A stretch of DNA of 64,000 bases from Ruminiclostridium sp. (GTDB taxonomy: Bacteria; Bacillota; Clostridia; Oscillospirales; Ruminococcaceae): the NCBI GenBank assembly GCA_017935365.1, contig JAGBHT010000038.1, positions 32,160 through 96,159 of the forward strand, read 5' to 3'. The notes below the pieces were generated by a model that searched no databases, was not told where the DNA came from, and saw only the letters and a list, made by a program, of their open reading frames with translations. This document shows, in pieces, positions 17,597-26,353 of the stretch. Made by a program: the position numbers and the translations under genes. Numbering within the stretch: position 1 is the stretch's first letter; every line of letters begins with the position of its first letter.

Positions 17597-18652
17597 ATGA
17601 AAAAACTAACAAAAACAACAGCACTCATTTTATCAGCAGTTATGCTCTTCGGCTGTACAAGTAACTCTGCAACCGGCAGTGTAGGTGATACTACACCGCC
17701 GGGGGAGAGCTCGGTCACGGATAACGAAAAAGAAAATTCTTCCAACGATAATATTTCCAATGCACAGAGTACATCGGAAAGTGACGGCTTTGTAAAAAAC
17801 ACAGAAGGATATCAGACTTTCTCTTACGAAAAAGACAAATATCAGGTGAGTTCAGTTACAATATTCAACAAAAAGGAAGCTTTGGACAATGTAATTATAT
17901 CTATCCCTGAGATTCCGGAACCGGATAATATTACTGAAGGTAATGTCGTTTTGCATAATCCTGTTGCTATCAAATGCAAAATTGCAGGGGACAGCATATA
18001 CTTTGATAAAAAGAATAAAAGCGGCGATGTAACCGTAAAAAACAACAACGAGGGACACGATTACCTGTATGGAGTGTTTACACCTGTTGTCGTTGAAGAA
18101 ATCATTGATTCTTTCGGCTATGAGCCGGACTTCAAAGTTGGTGATACGGTTTATATTGATGAAAACTATATTATAACAAAAGACTTTGCGGATTACTATG
18201 AGCAGAATGGCGAAAACCACTCAGATGAAATAAAAGTGTATGAAGAAAATATTGACGACTGGAATTTCAGTCTGGAAAGCGAACTTAAAAAAGGCGATAA
18301 TGCTGACAGCAAACTCATTGAAGAAATTAAGGAAATGATTGAAAAACGTCAACACGATATAGAAGAAATAAAATCATATCAAAAATATGTAGAAGAAAAC
18401 GAAAAAAGTGTTATTACATTATTGTACGGATTTCCTATGCAGAAAGATACATCGTATTTTGCGTATATAAATGCAAATAAAATTGAGGGGACAACTGACA
18501 ATAACAGCTATTATTTCTCATATTGCGAAAAATACAATCTTGGTGACGATGAGCCGGAATCGCTCGGTGAAGAAGAAAAGTATGTTTCTTTTCACTATAC
18601 TTATGAATGCAGTTGGACTTATCTCAGAAAAAAGTATGGGGAATACTTTTAA
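17597..18652 (+). CDS. Lipoprotein paralogue 3
   Basis: 351 residues with lipobox VMLFGC. The N-terminal 35 residues are the same as in paralogue 2; the linker then diverges. The body has GYQTFSYEKDKYQVSS, SGDVTVK, FTPVVVEEIIDSFGY, VGDTVYIDENYII, a charged helical insert (LIEEIKEMIEKRQHDIEEIK) and QKDTSYFAYIN. It ends at KKYGEYF, lacking the last few residues of its relatives. The body is co-linear with paralogue 2. Confidence 0.8.
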   Translation: MKKLTKTTALILSAVMLFGCTSNSATGSVGDTTPPGESSVTDNEKENSSNDNISNAQSTSESDGFVKNTEGYQTFSYEKDKYQVSSVTIFNKKEALDNVIISIPEIPEPDNITEGNVVLHNPVAIKCKIAGDSIYFDKKNKSGDVTVKNNNEGHDYLYGVFTPVVVEEIIDSFGYEPDFKVGDTVYIDENYIITKDFADYYEQNGENHSDEIKVYEENIDDWNFSLESELKKGDNADSKLIEEIKEMIEKRQHDIEEIKSYQKYVEENEKSVITLLYGFPMQKDTSYFAYINANKIEGTTDNNSYYFSYCEKYNLGDDEPESLGEEEKYVSFHYTYECSWTYLRKKYGEYF

Positions 18653-18688
18653 AAATAACACAGAACTACAAAATTGAGGTAACAAATT

Positions 18689-19696
18689 ATGAAAAAACTA
18701 ACCAAAACAACAGCACTCATCTTATCCGCTCTTATGCTCTTCGGCTGTACAAGTAACTCTGCAACCGGCAGTGTAGGTGATACTACACCGCCGGGGGAGA
18801 GCTCGGTCACGGACAGCAAAAACGAAAGTAAGGTTGAAAGCTCGGCTACTGAAAACAGCTCCGAAACAGATAATACAAGCAAGGAAAGCGAAGAAAACCT
18901 TGTGAAAAATATCGAGGGGTATCAGACGTTTTCGTATGATGAAAATCTATATGATAATTTTACCGAAATAGAATACACCAAATCTTATTACGGCGTATAT
19001 GACCAAGTCGGTTCGTCTGATCCTACGAAAAAAGAAAACATGAAAGCGAACAACCGAAGCTCTATAGGAATAAAATGCCGGGTTATAGGTGACAGCTATT
19101 GTGTCAGCGGGGGTGTATGCGGTAATGTCAAAATTACCAGAGAAGAGGACAACTGCATATTTACACCTGTTATAATTGAAGAAATTATTGAGGACTTCGG
19201 AAATGAAAGCGTATTTTCTGTAGGTGATATAATTTATGTGCAGGAATGGTATCAACCGATCGAAGAATACAATACCAAAACTCCCAAATGGGTGGAAAAG
19301 CAAATTGAATATATAAAACAAAAATATGAAGATGAAAACGGCAATTTCAAAAGCAGTTATTACGACGAAGCACGTTTTGAACACTATAAAAAACTCCTTG
19401 AATATTATAATATTATCGGAGAAAATCCCGAAAAATATGTTGGCAATCTATGCGCACCTGTAATGATGCAACGAGGTCAGTCGTATCTTGTGTTTGCGGA
19501 AAACGACAAAACGCCGAATGAAATCGACGGAAATATCTATTGTTATACATATAACATAATATTTGACCTTGTAAATGACGCTCCCTATGTAGATCAGTCG
19601 GAAGAAATGGTTAAAAACCTGTACCGTTGCGGAGCTTGCTATCAAAATCAGTGGAAGATACTTAAAGAAAAATACGGAGAGCATTTCAAGAGCTGA
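18689..19696 (+). CDS. Lipoprotein paralogue 4
   Basis: 335 residues with lipobox LMLFGC. The linker is a mosaic: its first part matches paralogue 2 and its second part (SSATENSSETDNTSKESEE) matches paralogue 1 and the distant copy at 47144. The body has IGDSYCVSGGVCGNVK, FTPVIIEEIIEDFG, VGDIIYVQEWYQP, RGQSYLVFAEND and KEKYGEHFKS. The C-terminal part is closest to the 47144-48151 paralogue. This mosaic suggests gene conversion among copies. It is the last gene before a strong terminator. Confidence 0.8.
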   Translation: MKKLTKTTALILSALMLFGCTSNSATGSVGDTTPPGESSVTDSKNESKVESSATENSSETDNTSKESEENLVKNIEGYQTFSYDENLYDNFTEIEYTKSYYGVYDQVGSSDPTKKENMKANNRSSIGIKCRVIGDSYCVSGGVCGNVKITREEDNCIFTPVIIEEIIEDFGNESVFSVGDIIYVQEWYQPIEEYNTKTPKWVEKQIEYIKQKYEDENGNFKSSYYDEARFEHYKKLLEYYNIIGENPEKYVGNLCAPVMMQRGQSYLVFAENDKTPNEIDGNIYCYTYNIIFDLVNDAPYVDQSEEMVKNLYRCGACYQNQWKILKEKYGEHFKS

Positions 19697-19712
19697 TTAC
19701 AACAATAATCCG

Positions 19713-19745
19713 AGAACGCACTTAACCGTGCGTTCTTATTTTTTC
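19713..19745 (+). terminator. Terminator of the lipoprotein operon
   Basis: Stem AGAACGCAC (19713-19721) with GTGCGTTCT (19728-19736), then a T-rich tail to 19745. Confidence 0.85.
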
Positions 19746-19851
19746 ACATTTTACAAACTCTTTAACTTCTCTTGGTGATTAATTTTCCGTTCCGGTGTTA
19801 TAATCTGCTTGTACACAAGAGGTATAAATGAACATTTGAAAGGAAAACATT

Positions 19852-21891
19852 ATGAATAAGATGAAGACAGGAAAGAAAGTAATGGCAGGCGCTCTTGCCG
19901 CTATTATGGTATCAAGTGCGGCTCTGACAGCTTATGCCGCTACAGAACACTGGAACGACGGTTCGACAGGAACTACAAACGAATGGACACAGTGGAAGAC
20001 AGATTGGGAAACGATCAAGGACGACTATGAAAAGGTTTCTGTAAACCTCGGCGCCGATGAATCACAGCTCGGCTTTGCGTGGTACTCAAAGACTGTAGAA
20101 CAGCCCAAGGTAAGAATCGCAAAGACAGAAGATATGAAGGACGCTGTAGAGTTCACAGGCACACAGGTTTCAATAGACATTGCGGCTCTTAACGGCTACT
20201 ATTCAAACAAGGTAACGGTAAAGGGCCTCGAAAAGGAAACTCAGTACTACTACCAGGTATTCAAAAACGGCGAATGGCAGAAAGCCGAAAGCATAAAGAC
20301 AGGCGACCCCGATTCATTCTCATTCCTTTATGTAGGCGACCCGCAGATAGGCGCGTGCAAGAATCAGATAAGCAGTGAAAACGAAACAATGAAGAATGAG
20401 ATCGCCGCAAGAAATGACGCTTACAACTGGAACAAGACGCTGACAAACGCTATGACGGCTCACCCCGAGGTAAACTTCTTGCTGAGCGCCGGCGACCAGG
20501 TAAATACTGCCGACAGAGAATATGAATATGCAGGTTATCTCAACGCTTCCGCTCTCGCTTCTCTGCCCGTATCTACTACTATAGGCAACCACGACAGCGG
20601 TTCTTACCAGTACTCATATCACTTCAACACACCGAACTCGTTCGACCTTAACGACACGGCTTATGCACTGGGTCACACAAAGGCAGGCACGGATTACTAC
20701 TACACATACGGCGACGCACTGTTCATAGTAATCGATACAAACAACTACAACTGCGCTACCCACAGAAACGTAATCGAAAAGGCAGTAAAGGAAAACGAGG
20801 ATAAGAAGTGGAGAATCGTAATGTTCCACCAGGATATCTACGGTTCAGGTCTTGACCACTCGGATTCGGACGGTATCATCTTAAGAACACAGCTTACTCC
20901 TATCTTTGACGAGTTCGATATTGACGTTGCTTTACAGGGACACGACCACACATATTCAAGAAGCTATCAGTTAAGCGGCGATGGTAAAGAACATACAGCA
21001 TTCGACAAGAGCAACGCCTACGGTGAAGATTACCTCAGCCAGAACAACTGCTACACTATAGATTCTGACCTTGTTACAGGTACGATAGTCGACCCCAAGG
21101 GTACGGTTTATATGGAAGCTAACTCATCAACAGGTTCAAAGTTCTATGAGCTTATCCCCGCACAGCAGGACTACATAGCTGAAAGAAGCCAGACATGGAC
21201 ACCCAGCTACTCAGTTATCAATATGACTGAAACAGCGCTCACTATCACAACTTATGACGCTGATACAAACGAAGTTCTTGAAGGTTCATCAGCGTATACT
21301 ATCGTAAAGAAGGCAGACAGCTCAGCTCTTGCCGAGGCAGTTGAAGCCGCTAAGAAAAAACTTGAGGACGACAAGTATACAGACGAAAGCGTTGCTAAGG
21401 TAAACGAGGCTATCAAGAATGCCGAAGAGGTTATCGCAGACGATCAGTCAACAAGCGACAAGATCGCAGAAGCTACAGCTTATCTCAACGAAGCGGTTGC
21501 GGCGCTTGAAGTAAAACCCGCAGACGATAACACAGGCAAGGACGACACCTCAGACGATACAAGCACACCCGATGATACAAATTCGGACGAAACAAGCACA
21601 CCTGATGATACAAGCAAGGACGATGTAAGCACTCCCGATGATACAAGCAAGGACGATGTAAGCAAGCCTGATGATACAAGCAAGGACGATGTAAGCAAGC
21701 CTGACGATACAAGCAAAGATGATGCAAGTACACCCGATGACACAAGCAAGGTTGACGACAGCATAACCAATCCCGACACAGGTAACTTAATATCGGTTGC
21801 TCCGTTCGCCGCTCTCTCAGTACTCAGCGCATTTGCTCTTGCAGGACTTGTACTCCCCGAGACAATCAAGAATAAGAAATCATCCAAGTAA
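19852..21891 (+). CDS. Cell-wall anchored purple acid phosphatase-like phosphoesterase
   Basis: 679-residue surface enzyme. Signal peptide to about residue 30; a fibronectin-like N-terminal domain (WYSKTVEQPKVRIAKTED); then a calcineurin-like phosphoesterase. Its metal motifs are in order: VGDPQIG, SAGDQVN, GNHDSG, FHQDIYG and QGHDHTYSR. Next come a helical FIVAR-like domain (about residues 485-555), a linker of DDTSKDDVS-type repeats, and a sorting signal NPDTG followed by a hydrophobic helix and KNKKSSK. It probably removes phosphate from organic esters outside the cell. -10 TATAAT lies about 50 bp upstream of the start; the -35 is weak. Confidence 0.9.
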   Translation: MNKMKTGKKVMAGALAAIMVSSAALTAYAATEHWNDGSTGTTNEWTQWKTDWETIKDDYEKVSVNLGADESQLGFAWYSKTVEQPKVRIAKTEDMKDAVEFTGTQVSIDIAALNGYYSNKVTVKGLEKETQYYYQVFKNGEWQKAESIKTGDPDSFSFLYVGDPQIGACKNQISSENETMKNEIAARNDAYNWNKTLTNAMTAHPEVNFLLSAGDQVNTADREYEYAGYLNASALASLPVSTTIGNHDSGSYQYSYHFNTPNSFDLNDTAYALGHTKAGTDYYYTYGDALFIVIDTNNYNCATHRNVIEKAVKENEDKKWRIVMFHQDIYGSGLDHSDSDGIILRTQLTPIFDEFDIDVALQGHDHTYSRSYQLSGDGKEHTAFDKSNAYGEDYLSQNNCYTIDSDLVTGTIVDPKGTVYMEANSSTGSKFYELIPAQQDYIAERSQTWTPSYSVINMTETALTITTYDADTNEVLEGSSAYTIVKKADSSALAEAVEAAKKKLEDDKYTDESVAKVNEAIKNAEEVIADDQSTSDKIAEATAYLNEAVAALEVKPADDNTGKDDTSDDTSTPDDTNSDETSTPDDTSKDDVSTPDDTSKDDVSKPDDTSKDDVSKPDDTSKDDASTPDDTSKVDDSITNPDTGNLISVAPFAALSVLSAFALAGLVLPETIKNKKSSK

Positions 21892-21912
21892 AACCACATA
21901 AAAATCACGGTC

Positions 21913-21938
21913 ATCCCCACCGCTTTTGCAGTGGGGAT
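21913..21938 (+). terminator. Hairpin after the phosphoesterase gene
   Basis: ATCCCCAC pairs with GTGGGGAT around a 10-nt loop, 22 bp past the stop. The U tract is weak. Confidence 0.5.
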
Positions 21939-21964
21939 AGCTGTATTCGGAAAGAAAAGAAAAT

Positions 21965-23140
21965 ATGAATAAACTGAATTTAACAAAAGGAAAAATCATC
22001 GGATATATAATCGCCACCGTCGCTGTTGCGGTAAGCGCCGTATTTATAGTAACGCTCAACTCATTTGACAAGATTGAACTTGTATCGACATATAACAGGT
22101 CGTTTGAAAAAGCGACTGTTACGAAAATCACCAAAGACAACCTTGAAGAGGACGGCGAGAGATACGGAAACCAGGAGGTAGTACTCAGGATAAAGACGGG
22201 CAGTTATGCCGGTAAGGAAGTCAGCGCGATAAGCCCTAACGGCAATCTGTTCGGTGCGCCGTGTACGGTAGGGCTTGACGTTATTGCGATAGTGAGCGCA
22301 AACGACAGCGGAGAACCCGTTGTCACCGTATACAGCCGTGACAGGGAATATGTCGTGTATGTATTCGTCGCACTGTTTATAATTATGCTGTGGATAGTCG
22401 GCGGAAAGAAAGGACTTAAATCGGCAGTGTGCCTTGCGCTTACATTCGTGCTGACGCTCTTTGTTTATTTTCCGCTTGTATACAGGGGATTTTCACCGTT
22501 CTGGGCGGCGGCTCTCATATGCGTTCTGTCAACCGTCATAACGATATTCTTTGTTGCAGGAGCTAACGTCAAGTCGGTCAGTGCGATCGCCGGAACTGCT
22601 TTCGGCGTACTGGTGGCAGGCGTGCTTGCACTGGTGTTCGGACAGCTTGCGGGAATCAGCGGTTATAACGTATCGGAGGTAGAAAGTCTGCTCTTTATAG
22701 GACAGAATATACCTATAGATATAGGCGGACTGCTGTTCTCGGGTATTCTGATCTCAACACTGGGCGCGGTCATGGACGTGGGAATGTCGCTTGCGTCAAC
22801 TATTGATGAAATACACGAGAAGAAGCCGGAACTCAGCGTATCGGAGCTTTTCAGGAGCGGTATAAATGTCGGCAGGGATATGATGGGTACAATGTCAAAC
22901 ACGCTGATACTTGCGTTTGTCGGCGGCTCGATAGTCACGCTGATGATCGATTACTGTTATGATCTCTCATACTATCAGCTTATAAACTCGAACAATATCT
23001 GTATAGAGATAATGCAGGGGTTATCGGGTACTATCGGAATTGTGCTGACAGTGCCGTTTACATCACTTCTGACTGCGGTTATGATAAAGAAATATCATAA
23101 GAAGAAAGAGTTGGCGGAAGACAGCGGTATGGGCGAATAG
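21965..23140 (+). CDS. YibE/F family membrane protein
   Basis: 391-residue integral membrane protein. It has an N-terminal anchor (residues 12-35), an extracytoplasmic beta-rich domain of about 100 residues, then seven to eight membrane helices from about residue 130. The DIGGLLFSGILISTLGAVMDVGMSLAS stretch (quoted here in part: GALMD-like LGAVMDVGMS) is characteristic of YibE/F proteins. The function of the family is not established. It follows the phosphoesterase by 73 bp with a hairpin between, so cotranscription is uncertain. Confidence 0.85.
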   Translation: MNKLNLTKGKIIGYIIATVAVAVSAVFIVTLNSFDKIELVSTYNRSFEKATVTKITKDNLEEDGERYGNQEVVLRIKTGSYAGKEVSAISPNGNLFGAPCTVGLDVIAIVSANDSGEPVVTVYSRDREYVVYVFVALFIIMLWIVGGKKGLKSAVCLALTFVLTLFVYFPLVYRGFSPFWAAALICVLSTVITIFFVAGANVKSVSAIAGTAFGVLVAGVLALVFGQLAGISGYNVSEVESLLFIGQNIPIDIGGLLFSGILISTLGAVMDVGMSLASTIDEIHEKKPELSVSELFRSGINVGRDMMGTMSNTLILAFVGGSIVTLMIDYCYDLSYYQLINSNNICIEIMQGLSGTIGIVLTVPFTSLLTAVMIKKYHKKKELAEDSGMGE

Positions 23141-23150
23141 GGTAAATAAA

Positions 23151-23180
23151 AAAGCCACAGGGAGCACTCTCTGCGGCTTT
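23151..23180. terminator. Terminator between yibE/F-like and thiW
   Basis: AAAGCCACAG with CTGCGGCTTT, one mismatch, between converging genes. A and T runs on both sides allow use in both directions. Confidence 0.75.
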
Positions 23181-23198
23181 CATTATTTATGGGCTTAT

Positions 23199-23741
23199 TT
23201 ACGCTTTTTTCTCGTTTGTCTGTCTGAACATCATATTGATAACGCCTGTTTTTGCAAGGGCGAACATAAGAACAGAGGCAATGAGTGCACCGCCTACAGT
23301 GCTTACGCCGAACGGTATAACATAGGTGAAGAGTGCGGCTTCCTTACCCATAACGAATGCGGCGATAGGATATGCCGCCATAGCGCCGAGGATACCTGTG
23401 CCGATTATCTCACCGAGGAAAGCTATCGGAACACGCTTTGCAAATGACCAGTTCGGGAAAATGTATCTGAACGCAAGTCCGCAGCAAAGAGCGCCTACCA
23501 TACTTCCGGGGAATGCGAGCAGTGTGCCTGTACCCATTATAAGTCTTATAACAGATGTGATGAATGCCATTCCTACTGCGTACCACGGACCGAGAAGTGT
23601 ACCTGCGATCACGTTTACCATGTGCTGAATGGGAAAACACTTTGACGCGCCTATCGGGATAGAAAATCCGCTGAGCACTACGCTTAGAGCGATGAGAACG
23701 CCTGCGATTGCAAGCTTCTGTATACTTACCTTTTTATTCAT
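23199..23741 (-). CDS. thiW: ThiW, thiazole precursor ECF transporter S component
   Basis: 180-residue membrane protein with about six helices. It begins IQKLAIAGVLIALSVVLSGF and carries the ThiW-type PIGASKCFPIQHMVNV and GTLLGPWYAVGMAF. As a substrate-binding S component it would recruit shared ECF ATPases, not encoded here, to import the hydroxyethylthiazole moiety of thiamine. The TPP riboswitch directly upstream supports this. The partner enzyme ThiM is encoded at 27821-28666. Confidence 0.93.
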   Translation of the reverse strand: MNKKVSIQKLAIAGVLIALSVVLSGFSIPIGASKCFPIQHMVNVIAGTLLGPWYAVGMAFITSVIRLIMGTGTLLAFPGSMVGALCCGLAFRYIFPNWSFAKRVPIAFLGEIIGTGILGAMAAYPIAAFVMGKEAALFTYVIPFGVSTVGGALIASVLMFALAKTGVINMMFRQTNEKKA

Positions 23742-23770
23742 ATCAAAATACCTCTTTTCTTTTATCCGTC

Positions 23771-23800
23771 AAAAAAGCTCCCACACTGTCTGCGGGAGCT
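23771..23800 (-). terminator. Riboswitch-controlled terminator
   Basis: Leftward AGCTCCC hairpin with GGGAGCT (arms 23776-23782 and 23794-23800) followed by six U. It lies between the TPP aptamer and thiW, so TPP binding should cause transcription termination. Confidence 0.8.
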
Positions 23801-23825
23801 GATGTTTTTATGCGCACTAAAACAA

Positions 23826-23907
23826 CCGTTCCCTACGTTGGCATTATCCAAATCAGGTTCAAAGGTCGGAATTGCAATTCCCTCTCAGCCCGTTCACGAG
23901 CTCCCTT
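23826..23907 (-). promoter_or_regulatory. TPP riboswitch aptamer (THI element)
   Basis: Read leftward: the conserved GGGCTGAGAGGGAA, then GACCTTTGAACCTGATTTGG and GCCAACGTAGGGAAC. These are the hallmark thi-box sequences of the pyrimidine and pyrophosphate sensor arms. It controls thiW. The remaining sequence from 23908 to 24113 holds no gene; it contains the thi and cotJ promoters, neither of which I could place firmly. Confidence 0.93.
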
Positions 23908-24113
23908 GCTTTATAGATTTTATAATTTTTTTAATCGTATAGGATCTGTTTGACAGTCACAGTATATACCACATCGGAAGCGGTGTCAATGCTGTTTTTA
24001 AGATACCATTGTCATGTCTATGTCAAAATATTCCACCTGTAACATACAGGCGCACCGCCGCATAAATTGTACTGTAAAGCCGAAAAATCACGAATGAAAG
24101 GAGCATTCCGAAA

Positions 24114-24308
24114 ATGGATAAGAACAATATCTTCTGTGAAAACGCAGAAACGATGAATGTAAAAAAGAAGCCCGGATATGCATATGTGCCGTTCCAGAGG
24201 CTCGGCAAGCTGTACGACCCCGAAACGGCAATGAGAGCGGGAACTATATTCCCTGAGCTTAATATCACGATAGACGAATACGAGAGGGGGCTTTACAATG
24301 GCGTATAA
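24114..24308 (+). CDS. cotJA: Spore coat-associated protein CotJA
   Basis: 64-residue protein with the CotJA pattern YAYVPFQRLGKLYDPETA and GTIFPELNITIDEYERG. It belongs to the inner coat cotJ operon made in the mother cell. Ribosome site GAAAGGAG. A sigma-E-like -10 CATACA occurs at 24043-24048, but its -35 spacing is not convincing. It overlaps cotJB by 11 bases. It supports a spore-forming ancestry of the organism. Confidence 0.88.
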   Translation: MDKNNIFCENAETMNVKKKPGYAYVPFQRLGKLYDPETAMRAGTIFPELNITIDEYERGLYNGV

Positions 24309-24552
24309 TCTGTCACCGAGAGCGTCACAGCTTCTGCGCAAGCTGTCTGCCGCAGATTTCTATGCGCAGGACTTAAAGCTGTTTCTTGATACTCACCCCG
24401 ATGATACAAGAGCGCTCGAGCTGTACCGTGAGGCTGTAAAGCAGGCAGACGCTTGCAGATGTGCGTTTGAGAATGAGTTCTATCCGCTGAGAGCATCCTC
24501 TGCCGGTACGGACTGTAACTGGGACTGGCTCAGCGGTCAGTGGATATTATAA
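24298..24552 (+). CDS. cotJB: Spore coat protein CotJB
   Basis: 84-residue cotJ-operon protein. The middle is helical (DLKLFLDTHPDDTRALELYREAV, given here by position about residues 25-47). The typical C-terminal tryptophan-rich end is CNWDWLSGQWIL. It overlaps cotJA, and a GGAGG for the next gene follows its stop. Confidence 0.87.
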   Translation: MAYNLSPRASQLLRKLSAADFYAQDLKLFLDTHPDDTRALELYREAVKQADACRCAFENEFYPLRASSAGTDCNWDWLSGQWIL

Positions 24553-24561
24553 GGAGGACGT

Positions 24562-24765
24562 ATGTTTATATTTGAAAAAAGGACGCAGGTACCGGTTGTT
24601 ATCAAAAACCGCAACCCTAAGCTTGCAAGCTACATTCTTTCTCAGTACGGCGGACCTGACGGAGAGCTTGGCGCGGCGCTGAGATATCTGTCACAGCGGT
24701 TTTCACAGACTGACAAGAGGGCAATTGCGATACTGACCGATATAGGTATATCGTTGCGGGAATGA
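24562..24765 (+). pseudogene. cotJC: Truncated CotJC / manganese catalase N-terminus
   Basis: 67 residues that match only the beginning of CotJC: MFIFEKRTQVPVVIKN, then QYGGPDGELGAALRYLSQR and AILTDIG. Full CotJC is close to 200 residues and continues into an EExxH metal-binding helix. Here the sequence turns to ISLRE and stops exactly where that helix should begin. The di-manganese site cannot form. It keeps a good ribosome site (AAGGAGG), so it may still be translated; a decayed gene is the simplest reading. Confidence 0.75.
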
Positions 24766-24789
24766 GCCTTTGCCGAAATTATCCGTCAA

Positions 24790-24818
24790 TTGACTTTTAA
24801 CCTTACAGGTGCTATAAT
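24790..24818 (+). promoter_or_regulatory. Sigma-A promoter of the ExbB/ExbD-like operon
   Basis: TTGACT (24790-24795), 17 bp, TATAAT (24813-24818), 45 bp upstream of ATG 24864. The operon therefore does not depend on the cotJ promoter. Confidence 0.8.
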
Positions 24819-24863
24819 TATGTAGAATTTTAACGGATTTTGTCGAAAGACGGAGGTAGAAGC

Positions 24864-25328
24864 ATGGGAGCTTTGACAGACGCATTAATAAATTTCGGAC
24901 CGATCGTATCACCGCTTATATTCACCTTGTTCCCGGTTTGTCTTATTCTTCTGATCATATCGGTGGTATGGTCAAGAAAGATACTGAAAAGTATGAATGC
25001 AAACAACGAGATCGACTATAAATACACCTCATTCAACTGGATAAATTTCTGCTATTCCGCTTTTATAGCGCTTGTATCGATATTCCCGCTGCTCGGTATG
25101 CTGGGAACGGTGCTGGCGTTACTTTCGCTTGATATAACCGGCGGAGCAACGGAAGAACTTAAAGCAAACTTTTTCTTAGCGCTTGACACTACCGCATGGG
25201 GACTTGTGTTCTCTATCGCTTTCAAGGTAGCAAACTCATTTTTACAGACTACTATCGAAACAGCTATTGAAAAGATAGACGTGCTTGTAAAAAGCCATTA
25301 TACCGGGAAAGAAAGCAGTGAAAAATGA
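24864..25328 (+). CDS. MotA/TolQ/ExbB-like proton channel subunit
   Basis: 154-residue membrane protein. TM1 is at about residues 12-36. TM2 (about 62-88) contains the ExbB/TolQ signature PLLGMLGTVLALLSLD. TM3 (about 105-130) contains ALDTTAWGLVFSIAFKVANSF, matching the family's AL-x-TTA-x-GL. Start ATG 24864 has GGAGG 7 bases upstream. Such proteins form pentameric rings that use the proton gradient to drive a partner with a membrane Asp. That partner is the next gene, joined by an ATGA overlap. Its job in this cell is unknown. Confidence 0.8.
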   Translation: MGALTDALINFGPIVSPLIFTLFPVCLILLIISVVWSRKILKSMNANNEIDYKYTSFNWINFCYSAFIALVSIFPLLGMLGTVLALLSLDITGGATEELKANFFLALDTTAWGLVFSIAFKVANSFLQTTIETAIEKIDVLVKSHYTGKESSEK

Positions 25329-25936
25329 AGAAACGACAGATAAACCTCGACTTCACTTCCCTGCTTGACGTTATAATGATAATACTGTTCTTCTTTATAA
25401 TTTTCAGCAACCTTGAAACCGGCGACCTTAAGAAAGAACTTGAGGACAAACAGCAGCAGGTAAGCTCCGAACTTGATGAAGCAAAGGCGAAAAACGACAA
25501 GGCGGATGAGCTCCTGGGCGAAGCGCAGGAGAAAAACGAACAGGCTGACAAGCGGCTTGAAGAGGCAAACTCCGCTGTTGACAGAAGCGGTGACAACGCC
25601 GACGCCATAATGGACTTCAGCGAGAACAAGAACCTTAAACTGCATCTTGATATGGGCGGTGAAAACGGCTGGACGCTGAAATTTGCCAAGGGTGAAGAGA
25701 TAGTAAAGGAAATTCCGAAAGCGGATATCGGCAAAATGACCGATGAAGTAAGAGCGTTATTCACCGAGCAGGGCTACACCGCAGATAACACTATTCTTAT
25801 AGAGTTTTCGTATGACGCTACCGAGAACGGTACGACCTCGGCATATCTTGACACAATGAAGATTATCAACACACTTAAAAACGAATATGAACATTTGTTC
25901 TACTCAGAAACCGATGTTTCGGTATTTAAGGAGTAA
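25325..25936 (+). CDS. ExbD/MotB-like subunit with coiled coil
   Basis: 203 residues. A short cytosolic KKRQINLDF leads into a single membrane helix with Asp15 in SLLDVIMIILFFFII, the position of the proton-carrying Asp in ExbD/TolR/MotB. Residues about 36-90 are a charged coiled coil rich in Glu, Lys and Ala. The last 110 residues form an extracytoplasmic domain that is neither OmpA-like nor clearly ExbD-like. The start overlaps the channel gene stop by four bases. Likely the stator partner of the 24864 protein. Confidence 0.72.
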   Translation: MKKRQINLDFTSLLDVIMIILFFFIIFSNLETGDLKKELEDKQQQVSSELDEAKAKNDKADELLGEAQEKNEQADKRLEEANSAVDRSGDNADAIMDFSENKNLKLHLDMGGENGWTLKFAKGEEIVKEIPKADIGKMTDEVRALFTEQGYTADNTILIEFSYDATENGTTSAYLDTMKIINTLKNEYEHLFYSETDVSVFKE

Positions 25937-25951
25937 TACGGAGGACATATA

Positions 25952-26338
25952 ATGAAAAGGATAAACAATAAAGGTGCAGTACCTGTAGGGCTTATCATAG
26001 CGCTGGTGGTCGTGGTAGCCGCGGCGGTGGTATTCTTTGCGTGCAAGGGCTTCGGGCTTGGCGGCGGAAACGGCGACGGTGAAGGTTCTGATATTGCGGA
26101 TAACTCAGATGCCGTATCGGTTGTTGAAGAGCTTGAATATATCAATGTTACCGTGTCCGGTAACGAATACATATACGACAACAAAAAAGTCACGCTTGAC
26201 GAGCTTGTTGACAGCATAAAATCGCTCGACAGGAATTTACCTGTAAAGATAGCGGACGAGGGTTCGTCGCTCAAAGCATACAAGGAGCTTAAGTCCAAGC
26301 TTTCCGAAAACAATATCAGCTTTATAGAAGCGGAATGA
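25952..26338 (+). CDS. Single-pass protein with ExbD-like extracytoplasmic domain
   Basis: 128 residues: membrane helix at about 8-28, Gly/Asp-rich linker, then a 66-residue domain, INVTVSGNEYIYDNKKVTL through FIEAE. Its spacing resembles the periplasmic TolR/ExbD fold (beta strand, VTLDEL helix, PVKIADEG, helix). The helix lacks the membrane Asp, so it is not itself the proton carrier. It resembles the next protein. GGAGG precedes the ATG. The assignment is by pattern only. Confidence 0.6.
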   Translation: MKRINNKGAVPVGLIIALVVVVAAAVVFFACKGFGLGGGNGDGEGSDIADNSDAVSVVEELEYINVTVSGNEYIYDNKKVTLDELVDSIKSLDRNLPVKIADEGSSLKAYKELKSKLSENNISFIEAE

Positions 26339-26353
26339 TAAAAGAGGTACGAT

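Noticed and set aside
21480..21986. 168-codon frame antisense to the phosphoesterase linker
   Set aside because: Shadow of the DDTSKDD repeat region on the other strand.
24021..24048. Sigma-E promoter for cotJ (CATACA)
   Set aside because: The -10 fits but no -35 lies at the right distance, so it was not listed as a feature.
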